This document shows, piece after piece, positions 8,603 through 16,673 of a stretch of 64,000 nt of DNA. A program made the translations under genes and the position numbers. The notes under the pieces are model-generated. The model was not told the origin of the DNA. It worked only from the letters and a program-made list of their open reading frames with translations, and searched no databases. How positions within the stretch are numbered: position 1 is the first letter of the stretch; each line of letters begins with the position of its first letter. Source of the DNA: Chitinophaga sp. HK235. Its GTDB lineage: Bacteria; Bacteroidota; Bacteroidia; Chitinophagales; Chitinophagaceae. The DNA is taken from NCBI RefSeq assembly GCF_018255755.1, contig NZ_CP073766.1, positions 7,252,501-7,316,500 on the forward strand, written 5' to 3'.

Positions 8603-9592
8603 ATGAAGAAGAATATAGCTTTGGTTGCCGGTGGATATTCCGGAGAATATGTAATATCCGTACAGAGCGCTGTAACGATAGAAAAGAACCTGGACAGCAG
8701 CAAATATGCTGTGTATAAGATTATTGTTACCAAACAGGGATGGAGCTATACTGCCCCTGATGGTTCGGCTCATGAAATTGATAAAAATGACTTCTCCCTG
8801 AATATAGGGGGTAACAAGATAAAATTTGATGCCGTGTTTATCGGTATCCACGGTACACCCGGAGAAGACGGCCGTCTGCAGGGCTATTTCGAAATGCTGG
8901 ACATCCCTTACACCAGCTGCGGTATGGTTACCTCGGCGCTGACCTTCAACAAAAGCTATTGCAATAAGGTGGTAGCGGCCCTGAATGTGGTAAATGTGGC
9001 CAAATCCGTACACGTGTTCCGCGACCAGCCTCACGATGTGAATACCATCCTGCAGCAACTGCGTTTGCCCGTTTTCGTTAAACCGGCAGAAGGTGGCAGC
9101 AGCATCGGTATGTCTAAAGTGAAAACGGCGGAAGAGCTGCCGGCAGCCATAGAAAAGGCCTTTAAGGAAGACAACCAGGTACTGATAGAAGAATTTATTA
9201 AGGGAAGGGAGCTGACCATAGGCCTGTACCGCGCCAACGGCACCCTTAATGTACTGCCTATCACAGAAGTGGTGAGCAGCAAGGAGTTCTTCGATTATGA
9301 AGCGAAATATACACCAGGAGTGTCCAACGAAATTACACCTGCTCCTGTGTCCGACGATATTACCAAACTGGTGCAGCAAACAGCGTCTTCCTTGTATGAT
9401 GGGCTGAATTGCAAAGGCATCACCAGGATCGATTTTATTTATGAAGAAGCTACCGGAAAACTGTATTTCCTGGAAGTTAATACCATGCCCGGCCAGTCTG
9501 AAAACAGCCTTGTGCCGCAGCAAGTAAGGGCCGCCGGTAAAACCCTGCAGGAGTTTTACGGCGCTCTCTTAGAAGAATGCATGAAAAAGTAA
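8603..9592 (+). CDS. ddl: D-alanine--D-alanine ligase
   Basis: ATP-grasp enzyme that makes the D-Ala-D-Ala dipeptide for peptidoglycan precursors in the cytoplasm. Seen: N-terminal MKKNIALVAGGYSGEYVIS, the GIHGTPGEDGRLQGYFEMLDIPYTS region split over the substrate site, the ATP-grasp stretch VFVKPAEGGSSIGMSKV, and the metal-binding end FLEVNTMPGQS with an Asn/Glu pair. I start at ATG 8603; an in-frame TTG at 8588 lies too close to the promoter. About 329 aa is normal. It overlaps or nearly abuts the PASTA gene, suggesting one transcript for cell-wall functions. Confidence 0.94.
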   Translation: MKKNIALVAGGYSGEYVISVQSAVTIEKNLDSSKYAVYKIIVTKQGWSYTAPDGSAHEIDKNDFSLNIGGNKIKFDAVFIGIHGTPGEDGRLQGYFEMLDIPYTSCGMVTSALTFNKSYCNKVVAALNVVNVAKSVHVFRDQPHDVNTILQQLRLPVFVKPAEGGSSIGMSKVKTAEELPAAIEKAFKEDNQVLIEEFIKGRELTIGLYRANGTLNVLPITEVVSSKEFFDYEAKYTPGVSNEITPAPVSDDITKLVQQTASSLYDGLNCKGITRIDFIYEEATGKLYFLEVNTMPGQSENSLVPQQVRAAGKTLQEFYGALLEECMKK

Positions 9593-10428
9593 TTTTAACT
9601 AAATATTTTATTATCGTGTTTGACTTTATTACCAAGCGCTCCTTTGCATTTAACCTGTTGATAGTGATTGCCTTCTTTTTTGTGCTGGCGCTGTTGTTTT
9701 TTTCTATGCTGGGCATCATCACCAAACATGGGAAACATCTGACTGTACCTGACGTGCGGGGGAAAAATGTTAAAGAAGCAATTGCCATCCTGGAAAAGGA
9801 AGGATTTGAGGCAGATGTGAGAGATTCCATCTATATCGATAGTATCCCTCCGCTGTCTGTTTGGGTCCAGACTCCTGAAAAGGGCGCCGAGGTAAAAGTA
9901 GGCAGAACGATATACCTGACTGTCAACAAGGTAGTGGCCCCTATGGTGAAAATGCCTGATCTGGAAGGCCTCACTTTCCGCAGCGCGGAAATGATGCTTA
10001 AAAGCATGCGTCTCAACGTCGGCGATACCATCTACAAACCTGACTTTGCCACCAATACCGTGCTGCAGCAGCTGCTCAACGGTAAACGGATCAAACCCGG
10101 TACGCCTATCGCCGAAGGCAGCAATATCACGCTCATCATCAGCAGTGGCACCGGCAGCATCGAGAATCCTGTGCCTAACTTTGTAGGGCTTACCTTTGCA
10201 GAAGCAAAGGAAACACTGAGCGCCAGCAACCTCAGCACCGGGACTATCATCGTCGATCCCAACGTAACCGATACAGCCAATGCCTATATTATCAAGCAGG
10301 TACCTGCCCGCAAAAATGAAATAGGTGACTACAACATGGTGAGGGCCGGCGAAAGTGTGGACTTGTGGCTGTCTGCTACCAAACCCGTAAAGGACTCCTC
10401 CCAGGCACAACCCGTTGAACAACAGTAA
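9577..10428 (+). CDS. PASTA-domain membrane protein
   Basis: Single-pass membrane protein with an extracytoplasmic series of three PASTA domains, known in other proteins to bind peptidoglycan fragments or beta-lactams. Seen: transmembrane segment AFNLLIVIAFFFVLALLFFSML (about residues 24-45), then repeats beginning VPDVRGKNVKEAI, MPDLEGLTFRSAE and VPNFVGLTFAEAK. The C-terminal tail is short and low-complexity. No kinase or transpeptidase domain is fused, unlike PknB or PBP2x. The ATG at 9577 overlaps ddl by 16 bases; a GTG at 9616 giving (M)FDFITKRSF fits the family start better and avoids the overlap, so the start is uncertain. Position right after ddl supports a wall-related role. Confidence 0.85.
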   Translation: MHEKVILTKYFIIVFDFITKRSFAFNLLIVIAFFFVLALLFFSMLGIITKHGKHLTVPDVRGKNVKEAIAILEKEGFEADVRDSIYIDSIPPLSVWVQTPEKGAEVKVGRTIYLTVNKVVAPMVKMPDLEGLTFRSAEMMLKSMRLNVGDTIYKPDFATNTVLQQLLNGKRIKPGTPIAEGSNITLIISSGTGSIENPVPNFVGLTFAEAKETLSASNLSTGTIIVDPNVTDTANAYIIKQVPARKNEIGDYNMVRAGESVDLWLSATKPVKDSSQAQPVEQQ

Positions 10429-10462
10429 AACAATATCTTTTAACCGACCATAATTTTATATC

Positions 10463-10759
10463 ATGCAAAATATCACAAAGGAAGAACTGAAACAGCGGAT
10501 AGATAACGGTGAGCACGTGAACATCCTGGACGTCCGTGAACCAAATGAACGTGCCGAGTTCAATATCGGTGGTTTCCATATTCCGCTGGGCCTCGTGCAG
10601 ACTATGCAGATAGACGAAATTGAACACCTGAAAGACGAAGAAGTCGTTGTATACTGCCGCAGCGGCAACCGCAGCGGACAAGCCTGCATGCTGCTCGAAA
10701 CCATGGGCTTTACCAACGTAAAGAACCTGGTTGGTGGTATGCTCGCCTGGAACCAATAA
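10463..10759 (+). CDS. Rhodanese-like domain protein
   Basis: Single-domain sulfurtransferase-like protein of 98 aa, probably cytoplasmic because no signal peptide is present. Features: the LDVREPNERAEFNIGGFHIPLG entry segment and the active-site loop YCRSGNRS with Cys65, then GGMLAWNQ at the end. Such GlpE/PspE-size proteins move sulfane sulfur to thiols or other acceptors. Partner unknown. It lies 34 bp behind the PASTA gene and may share its transcript. Confidence 0.9.
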   Translation: MQNITKEELKQRIDNGEHVNILDVREPNERAEFNIGGFHIPLGLVQTMQIDEIEHLKDEEVVVYCRSGNRSGQACMLLETMGFTNVKNLVGGMLAWNQ

Positions 10760-10765
10760 TAACTG

Positions 10766-10898
10766 TGATGAATATGATAAATGCTGATGCTCCTGATCAG
10801 CGAAGATAAATGCGAAGATGGTAGTGAAATGTATTGATTTTCACTTTTATATCCGCTTATATCTCCGCTGATCAGGAGCATCAGCATTTATCACATGT
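10766..10898. repeat. Long hairpin with 27-bp perfect arms
   Basis: Positions 10776-10802 and 10866-10892 are perfect reverse complements (27 of 27; the arm contains GATGCTCCTGATCAGCG). Inner segments also pair imperfectly (AGATAAATGCGAAGAT with ATATCCGCTTATATCT; GTGAAA with TTTCAC), so the whole 133 bp can fold into one rod. It fills the space between two convergent genes. There is no T-tract. Confidence 0.85.
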
Positions 10899-10899
10899 A

Positions 10900-11997
10900 T
10901 CACCGTTGTTGTGGTGCGGTTCTGAATTTTACCACCCTCCCCAGCAGGTCAAACCAGAAGGGAGCTCCCAGTGAGATGGCCAGTGAGGTGATAATCCATC
11001 CTGCCAGTACCATCCAGCCATTTTGCTGATAAGGATGTGTAAACCCGCAATGGATCTGTTTTTTACCCCCTGTACTATCAGTTACGCAGGAACGGCAGAT
11101 ACCCAGTATACTTTGAGCATCACCGGCGTCCTGGCGGAGGATGCCGTATATGCTGATCAGGGCCGTATCTTTAATAAGCATCTGGAAGGAGGTATCATGG
11201 CGGAAATAGGCACTGTCGCGGTGCATTACGTTTTTTCGCAGGAGCGTGTCCGTCATAGCGGCATAAGAAGGCTGCCGGCTGGTTACCAGCTGTACCATCT
11301 GTTCACGGGCGCTTTTATCTTTCATCAGGATGCGCGCAATCGCAATAGAGTCTACATTAAAGACTGCTGCAATGCCAAGCCCCAGTATCAGCAGCCATAC
11401 CTGCGTTTGTCTGCGGTACCAGCCGCTGGCACGGGTCATGGTTTCATTGAACCAGGTTTCCATATTTTTACGGAATTGAGGCACATCCTGTTGGGCATCT
11501 TCAAACAGATTGCGTACATGGGCGAGGGTATCCGGCCCTAGTTGCAGGGTATTCTGAGCGAGACATTCGCTGATAGCCGCCTTTTCCGGTTGATTTTCAG
11601 TTGCCTGACCCCGCAGCAAATGGACCATCGTCTGTGAAAATATCTGCGGACTGATATAGGCAGGCCGCGCTGCTGCACTGTTTTCACCCAGGTATTTGAT
11701 GGAAGGCGACTGATAAAACTTCTTCAGAAAGGGACTCTTGTGAAAAGGTGAAAAGAAGTATACCACACTCCATCCCATCTCATAAAACCAGTTAAAAAAG
11801 GTAAATCTCCCAAAAATCCCCAGCGCTCCGCTGTGGTCATTATCTTCCAGCAACCGGCGAAGCCCCTTGGTCAATATCCGCGCCCGTGCATTAAACAATC
11901 GGGCAATCATTTCCTGTACAATGGAGGCCAGCAAACTGTACAAAAGAAAAACAAAAATCAGGCCCAGCGCCACATCTATGGCAAGGTTACTAAACAT
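10900..11997 (-). CDS. Unrecognised multi-pass membrane protein
   Basis: I do not recognise a characterised family. The 365-aa protein starts with a membrane segment (LAIDVALGLIFVFLLYSLLASIVQEMIAR, residues 5-33), has a long soluble part with a Gln/Glu-rich stretch, a second membrane segment VWLLILGLGIAAVFNVDSIAIA (about 205-226), a soluble loop with two Cys pairs (ICRSC and HCGF), and a third segment near the C-terminus (WMVLAGWIITSLAISLGAPFWFDLLGRVV). The ending APFWFDLLGRVVKFR resembles conserved bacterial membrane proteins of unknown function. Monocistronic by appearance. Function unknown. Confidence 0.7.
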   Translation of the reverse strand: MFSNLAIDVALGLIFVFLLYSLLASIVQEMIARLFNARARILTKGLRRLLEDNDHSGALGIFGRFTFFNWFYEMGWSVVYFFSPFHKSPFLKKFYQSPSIKYLGENSAAARPAYISPQIFSQTMVHLLRGQATENQPEKAAISECLAQNTLQLGPDTLAHVRNLFEDAQQDVPQFRKNMETWFNETMTRASGWYRRQTQVWLLILGLGIAAVFNVDSIAIARILMKDKSAREQMVQLVTSRQPSYAAMTDTLLRKNVMHRDSAYFRHDTSFQMLIKDTALISIYGILRQDAGDAQSILGICRSCVTDSTGGKKQIHCGFTHPYQQNGWMVLAGWIITSLAISLGAPFWFDLLGRVVKFRTAPQQR

Positions 11998-12213
11998 AAG
12001 GATAGTTTGTTAGGTTGACATATTGTTATAAAAGTAAATATTTATTATAAAGATAGTACAGAGCAGCGCAGTGTATTTGTGTGATAAGTTTATCGCGAAA
12101 TCAAACATTGATACCAGTCCGGTTATGGTTGTTTTTTATTCTATTTGCAGATGAAATGTGTAGCGTGTTAACCTGACAGCCTCCTATGTTGTAAAAAATA
12201 AACCTATACTCAT

Positions 12214-13368
12214 ATGAAAAATGTTCGATTGTTTGCCAGCTGTATTGTACTGTGCTGGTTTTTTTCGCTGAAATCGTATGCCCAGACAGAAGTGCCCTGG
12301 AAATTTCTGGGAGTAACACAGGAAATGAGTTCCCCGTATAATTTTTACTATTATAAAATTGCGGAAGTGAAAGGACTTAATGACCGGTATTCCTCCCTGA
12401 TAGAAGTTTCTGTTCAGGGCGATCCAAATTATTTTGAAATACCGGGGACCTTTCTGATACGAATTGAGAAATGGGATAATTCACCCAATAGGTTTGATGG
12501 AGCGGAAATACGCTGTACATCAGGGAGTCCTGCAGCGGCGACTTTTTATGTATTCAATAATGCGCTGTGGTTTAAATCCAATTACAAATGGGGAGGTATC
12601 TATTATAAAGCCGTTCATTTTGGAAATGATCCTTTGCCAGGAGGCACTTTCGGACAGACTACTGCGGAACCGGCAGGAGCATTGACGACCACCAGTAATT
12701 TTGGTTTAAAATGTGATTTTGATAACAACCGTTTTTTTAAGTTGCCCTTTACAGACGTTACAGGCAACACTTTTAACAGTGAAGGCCTTGTATTGGGTGC
12801 ACCTGTAAAACAGGGAATGGTGGCTATCAATGCAACAAATAAGCCGGGGAACGATTTTGTGTATATCACCAAGGATGTTACCTCTGCCAACACGGATTTT
12901 TATTCCAATTATAAAGGGCTAACAGATATACAAAATGGCGTATTTGCTTATGGCGTGCGCCCCACAACAAAATCCTGGGATCTCTTTGAAAAAGGATATA
13001 ATGCAGATTGGACCAATCTGTTCCATGTCAATGCCGATGGTAATATCGGTATTGGTACTATCAACCCGCAAAGCAAACTGGCGGTGAAAGGCACAATCCA
13101 GGCAACCAAAGTAAGGGTTACTACTGCCGCAGATGCCTGGCCTGACTACGTTTTTAGCAAAAATTATGTATTGCCTTCCTTGCAGGAAGTAGAAAATTAT
13201 ATCAGTGAGCATCAGCATCTACCTGGAATGCCTTCCGCTGCAGAAGTGGCTCAAAATGGCCATGATCTGGGAGAAGTCAACCAGAAACTATTGCAAAAAG
13301 TGGAAGAGCTGACCCTCTACATTATCGATCTTCAGAAGCGGATGCAGCAACTGGAGCAGAAAAAATAA
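12214..13368 (+). CDS. Secreted protein with tail-fibre-like C-terminal region
   Basis: Exported 384-aa protein with signal peptide MKNVRLFASCIVLCWFFSLKSYAQ (1-24). The middle is a beta-rich region I cannot assign. The last 110 residues follow the common Bacteroidetes pattern GNIGIGTINPQSKLAVKGTI, then WPDYVFSKNYVLPSLQEVE, HQHLPGMPSAAEVAQNG, and a terminal coiled coil (LLQKVEELTLYIIDLQKRMQQLEQ). That pattern resembles the adaptor end of phage tail-fibre/S74-type proteins, which trimerise. No S74 peptidase domain is visible. The gene appears AT-richer than its neighbours by eye. Function on the cell surface is inferred. Confidence 0.75.
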   Translation: MKNVRLFASCIVLCWFFSLKSYAQTEVPWKFLGVTQEMSSPYNFYYYKIAEVKGLNDRYSSLIEVSVQGDPNYFEIPGTFLIRIEKWDNSPNRFDGAEIRCTSGSPAAATFYVFNNALWFKSNYKWGGIYYKAVHFGNDPLPGGTFGQTTAEPAGALTTTSNFGLKCDFDNNRFFKLPFTDVTGNTFNSEGLVLGAPVKQGMVAINATNKPGNDFVYITKDVTSANTDFYSNYKGLTDIQNGVFAYGVRPTTKSWDLFEKGYNADWTNLFHVNADGNIGIGTINPQSKLAVKGTIQATKVRVTTAADAWPDYVFSKNYVLPSLQEVENYISEHQHLPGMPSAAEVAQNGHDLGEVNQKLLQKVEELTLYIIDLQKRMQQLEQKK

Positions 13369-14565
13369 TTATGCAAACTCAAAAAAGCAGCAGCTGCCGC
13401 CTACCCAGGTGTCGGTGCTGTTGAAGCCCACTCCGATCATCTTTCCCTTGCTGATCCTGGACAGATTATGTACCAGGATGGGCCGGGGAGAGCTGTCGGG
13501 CCATATATACATCATTCTGATCTCACAGATGGCAGGCCCGGTGGGTGTTTCGATGACCGGGGCGTATTTCACCTTGCGTTGCAGTATCCAGTTCTCCGGG
13601 TCTTTGATATTGTCAATATCAGTGGGAGTGACATCTATCAGCACACCCTGGCCGGCAAAGGAGAAAAGGGGTTTCAGTACATAGTTTTCGAGATCGGCAG
13701 GGATCACCGGCAGCTCATGCAGGAACCAGCTCTTAGGCACAAATTCGCTGTGAATAAAAGGCATGGTGTATTTGCTGATCCGGTAAAACCAGTTGGGATG
13801 TGTGATCCATTCTACATCCAGGTCCTGGAACAGGTTGACATGTGTGCCCAGCTCAGCAGACTGTTTTTGCAGATCATCAAAGATGATGCGGTTGTAGATA
13901 CGCTGCACAGGCGTTTTGACGCCATCACGCAGATAAAACAGTTTTTTGCCTTCCTGGATAAGTTGCGTAAGGCATACAGTGCGGATGCCGATATATTTTT
14001 CTGTACTGTAAAAGTCGATACGTGTTTTCTGTTCTTCCGGTTTTACTTCCAGCAGGATCACTTCTTCCGGCGGCAGATCGCCAACGATCATCTGCCGGAG
14101 CAGTTGATAGTAGGTTGTTTCATCGATACCGTTAAAAAAATTGCTCAGCTGTCCGGGAATATCGAAGTGGTTTTTATATTGCCGGGCCATCACGTCCTGA
14201 AAGGCGTACATGGTAGGAAATCCCTGTAATTCTATCAGTTTGGGAGCAAGGTCGCCGCCTTCTTCGCGGGTAACGGCGAAGTCGATAACAATAAAGTGCG
14301 GATGTTCGTTTTCATGCGGCACTTTCAGATCGGAAGGTATGGCATCCTGGGTGACAGACTTGAAGTCGGGCCGCAATATCACGTTGATGATCTCTTCACA
14401 AGCCTGTATCAGTTTGGTGGTCAGGACGGCGGGCACAAATACCGGTGTTTCGGCCACACGGAAATCGGGTGCGATGCCTGCATCCCGGGCCATGCCTTCC
14501 AGGAAAGCCTGGTAACGGGCGTCGGTAAATTGTTGATTATAAGCCTTTCTGACTTCGGGTATCAT
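13369..14565 (-). CDS. Putative ATP-grasp-like ligase, last gene of the amide-ligase cluster
   Basis: A 398-aa cytoplasmic protein with no close characterised relative that I know. The C-terminal third has ATP-grasp-like marks: YVLKPLFSFAGQGV (Lys-Pro then a Gly-rich loop, about 287-300), WILQRKVKYAPV (QR in place of QE), and the metal-site-like CEIRMMYIW. The N-terminal half (LEGMARDAGIAPDFRVAETP; PHFIVIDFAVTREEGGDLAPKLIELQGFPTMY) is unassigned and contains Glu-rich acidic positions that could also bind metal. It begins 18 bases after the amidotransferase-like gene. Role as the second ligase of the pathway is inference from context and fold hints. Confidence 0.6.
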   Translation of the reverse strand: MIPEVRKAYNQQFTDARYQAFLEGMARDAGIAPDFRVAETPVFVPAVLTTKLIQACEEIINVILRPDFKSVTQDAIPSDLKVPHENEHPHFIVIDFAVTREEGGDLAPKLIELQGFPTMYAFQDVMARQYKNHFDIPGQLSNFFNGIDETTYYQLLRQMIVGDLPPEEVILLEVKPEEQKTRIDFYSTEKYIGIRTVCLTQLIQEGKKLFYLRDGVKTPVQRIYNRIIFDDLQKQSAELGTHVNLFQDLDVEWITHPNWFYRISKYTMPFIHSEFVPKSWFLHELPVIPADLENYVLKPLFSFAGQGVLIDVTPTDIDNIKDPENWILQRKVKYAPVIETPTGPAICEIRMMYIWPDSSPRPILVHNLSRISKGKMIGVGFNSTDTWVGGSCCFFEFA

Positions 14566-14583
14566 GATGATGTAATAAACGGA

Positions 14584-15480
14584 TTAGAAAAAGGTGTTTT
14601 CGTCGTCGTTGTGAGCGGGCACCTGCTCCAGGTGCTCGATAGCGGCCAGTCTGTCTGACAGCTCGCCATAAACGGCATAGTCGAGAAATGCAGTAATCAG
14701 GCGGTCATGGGTGAGCATGATCTTGTCCGGATCGGTGAGTTGTTCCAGCATGCTGTTGTATTTTTCCATGCCGTGATTGTCTACCACCTGTTTTTTCTTT
14801 TCTTCCTGAAGAAGATACATATGCATTCCATCTGCATCGGCTTCGGGATGGAACTGGGTGCCGATAAAATGATCATTGAAGCGGATGGCCATGGTAGCGC
14901 GTTCCAGCGGTACGTGGGGCCTTTCTTTTTCAATTGCCAGCACCTGACCACCCATAGCGGCGAGGTTTTGATGGTTCAGCTCTATCACCTGCCAGTTACG
15001 GCTGTCTACGATATAAAAGGGATCGGGGAGGGCGCTGAAAACTTTTTCGCGGAGGCCGGCATTGGTTTTATGTACCGGAAAAACCCCGAAGGCAGGGGAT
15101 TTGCGCTTACAGACGTTACCGATCCTGTAATAACGGCACATGATCTGGTAGGAATGGCAGATAAAAAAGGCGGGCTTTTTCTGTTCTGCGGTACGGTTCC
15201 ATGTAAGCAATGCTTCTATAAGGGAGAAATATTTTTGTTCCCAGGCGCTGCCTTCGCTGTCTACCGGGCTGCCAGGGCCGCCGGTAGAGATGTAGATATC
15301 GTAGGAGGTATCTGGTACCTGCTGCTGCAGTCTTACTTCAAACTCATCAAATTGCAGGTCCAGTGCATGCATAGCTGCATATTGCACCAGTATTTCCCGG
15401 ATACAGCGCATGCCTTCGTTGGGCACACCTTCATACATATCCAGGACAGCTACTTTCCACTTGTTTTTGATTGGATGCAT
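14584..15480 (-). CDS. Class-I glutamine amidotransferase-like protein
   Basis: A GATase1-fold protein of 298 aa. The glycine-rich oxyanion strand is ISTGGPGSPVD (64-74). The nucleophile elbow is FFICHSYQIM with Cys108 (family pattern G-x-C-x-G-x-Q, here with I and S instead of the glycines), and the second catalytic site is FHPEAD with His211 and Glu213. So the triad appears complete. It may liberate ammonia from glutamine for an amide-forming ligase next door, or hydrolyse a gamma-glutamyl bond as PuuD-like enzymes do. A C-terminal extension of about 70 residues is unassigned. 44 bases, including an AAATTACGAATTAC word, separate it from the upstream ligase gene. Confidence 0.75.
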   Translation of the reverse strand: MHPIKNKWKVAVLDMYEGVPNEGMRCIREILVQYAAMHALDLQFDEFEVRLQQQVPDTSYDIYISTGGPGSPVDSEGSAWEQKYFSLIEALLTWNRTAEQKKPAFFICHSYQIMCRYYRIGNVCKRKSPAFGVFPVHKTNAGLREKVFSALPDPFYIVDSRNWQVIELNHQNLAAMGGQVLAIEKERPHVPLERATMAIRFNDHFIGTQFHPEADADGMHMYLLQEEKKKQVVDNHGMEKYNSMLEQLTDPDKIMLTHDRLITAFLDYAVYGELSDRLAAIEHLEQVPAHNDDENTFF

Positions 15481-15486
15481 ACTGCA

Positions 15487-15500
15487 AAATTACGAATTAC
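15487..15500 (+). repeat. AAATTACGAATTAC word between cluster genes
   Basis: The same 14-mer is found at 16643-16656 and, on the other strand, at 1147-1160. Here it sits in the 44-bp gap just before the amidotransferase-like gene (minus strand). Confidence 0.6.
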
Positions 15501-15524
15501 GGCCGGGTAATCCGTCATTCCGGC

Positions 15525-16625
15525 TCAGAAGTTCTTCAGAAACTGGCCATGTATGTAGTCTGTAACGGCCACCAGGTCGTTGGTTTCCTCAAATATTTTC
15601 AGCTGTCTGTCGGCGCCGGTACCGTTTGCGAGGATGCGGGCAGTGGCATTGATGACGTCACGGCTACCAAGGTCATCGACTACGTCGTCAATAAAATCGA
15701 GCAATTCGTATATGAGTGACCGTGTGTTGACTTCCATTTCCTTTCCAAAGTCGATCAGGTTACCATCAATACCATAGCGGGATGCCCGCCATTTGTTTTC
15801 ATTGATGAGCGCGCGGTTGTAGAGAATGAAATTCAGGTTCTGCATACGCAGCTTGTAGATCTTGGCACATACCGCCTGAAACAGTCCTGCCAGCGTGATG
15901 GTATCATCTACCGTCATCGGCACATCGCAGATGCGGAACTCCACGGTATTGAAGAACGGATGCACACGCAGATCCCACCATACTTTTTTGGCGTTGTCGA
16001 TGCAATTGGTTTTTACCAGCAGCTTGATATAGTTGTCATATTCTTCTATGCTGCTGAAATAATCGGGGATGCCGGTACGGGGGAATTTATCGAAAACCTT
16101 GGTACGAAAGGATTTGAAGCCGGTATTACGGCCTTCCCAGAAAGGGGAGTTGGTACTCAGTGCAAAAATATGCGGCAGAAAATAACGAACGGAATTGGCG
16201 ATATGTATTGCCATCTCCCGGTTCTCCATGCCTACATGCACATGCATTCCAAAGATCAGGTTGGACCGGGCTGCATCCTGCATTTCATTGACGATCTCAA
16301 AATAACGGGGATGGTCGGTGATCAGCTGTTTTTCCCATTTGCTGAAGGGATGGGTGCCAGAGGCACCTATGCTGAAGCCCAGGTCGCCGGCTATCTGGGT
16401 GATGGTGCGGCGTAACAGGGCCACATCTTCCCGCGCTTCCTGTACATTGGCACATATCTGTGTGCCCACTTCTACTACGGCCTGGTGAAACTCTGCTTTT
16501 ACCTGGTCCCGTATTACCTTATGGGCCTGTTCCACAATTTTTTGCTCATGGGACCGGAGTTCCCGGGTACTAGGGTCCATCACCATATATTCTTCTTCTA
16601 TACCCAGCGTAAAGGCCCTGAACAT
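15525..16625 (-). CDS. Carboxylate-amine ligase, YbdK/GCS2 family
   Basis: Glutamine-synthetase-fold ATP-dependent ligase of the gamma-glutamylcysteine ligase type 2 superfamily (COG2170), which joins a carboxylate (often the gamma-carboxyl of glutamate) to an amine. Seen: the metal-binding start TLGIEEEYMVMD (GIEEE at residues 8-12), the GMHVHVGM motif, the conserved stretch VWWDLRVHPFFNTVEFRICDVP, and the Arg-rich ENKWRASRYGIDG. At 366 aa the length is normal. E. coli YbdK has only weak glutamate-cysteine ligase activity, so the true substrate here is unknown. Its place between an ATP-grasp ligase and an amidotransferase-like gene points to a dedicated pathway rather than glutathione synthesis. 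Confidence 0.88.
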   Translation of the reverse strand: MFRAFTLGIEEEYMVMDPSTRELRSHEQKIVEQAHKVIRDQVKAEFHQAVVEVGTQICANVQEAREDVALLRRTITQIAGDLGFSIGASGTHPFSKWEKQLITDHPRYFEIVNEMQDAARSNLIFGMHVHVGMENREMAIHIANSVRYFLPHIFALSTNSPFWEGRNTGFKSFRTKVFDKFPRTGIPDYFSSIEEYDNYIKLLVKTNCIDNAKKVWWDLRVHPFFNTVEFRICDVPMTVDDTITLAGLFQAVCAKIYKLRMQNLNFILYNRALINENKWRASRYGIDGNLIDFGKEMEVNTRSLIYELLDFIDDVVDDLGSRDVINATARILANGTGADRQLKIFEETNDLVAVTDYIHGQFLKNF

Positions 16626-16642
16626 GATTAAAATTTTTCCCG

Positions 16643-16656
16643 AAATTACGAATTAC
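16643..16656 (+). repeat. AAATTACGAATTAC word between cluster genes
   Basis: Second copy inside the cluster, in the 48-bp gap before the YbdK-type ligase gene (minus strand). Identical to 15487-15500. Confidence 0.6.
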
Positions 16657-16673
16657 ACATTATGAAAAAAGTG

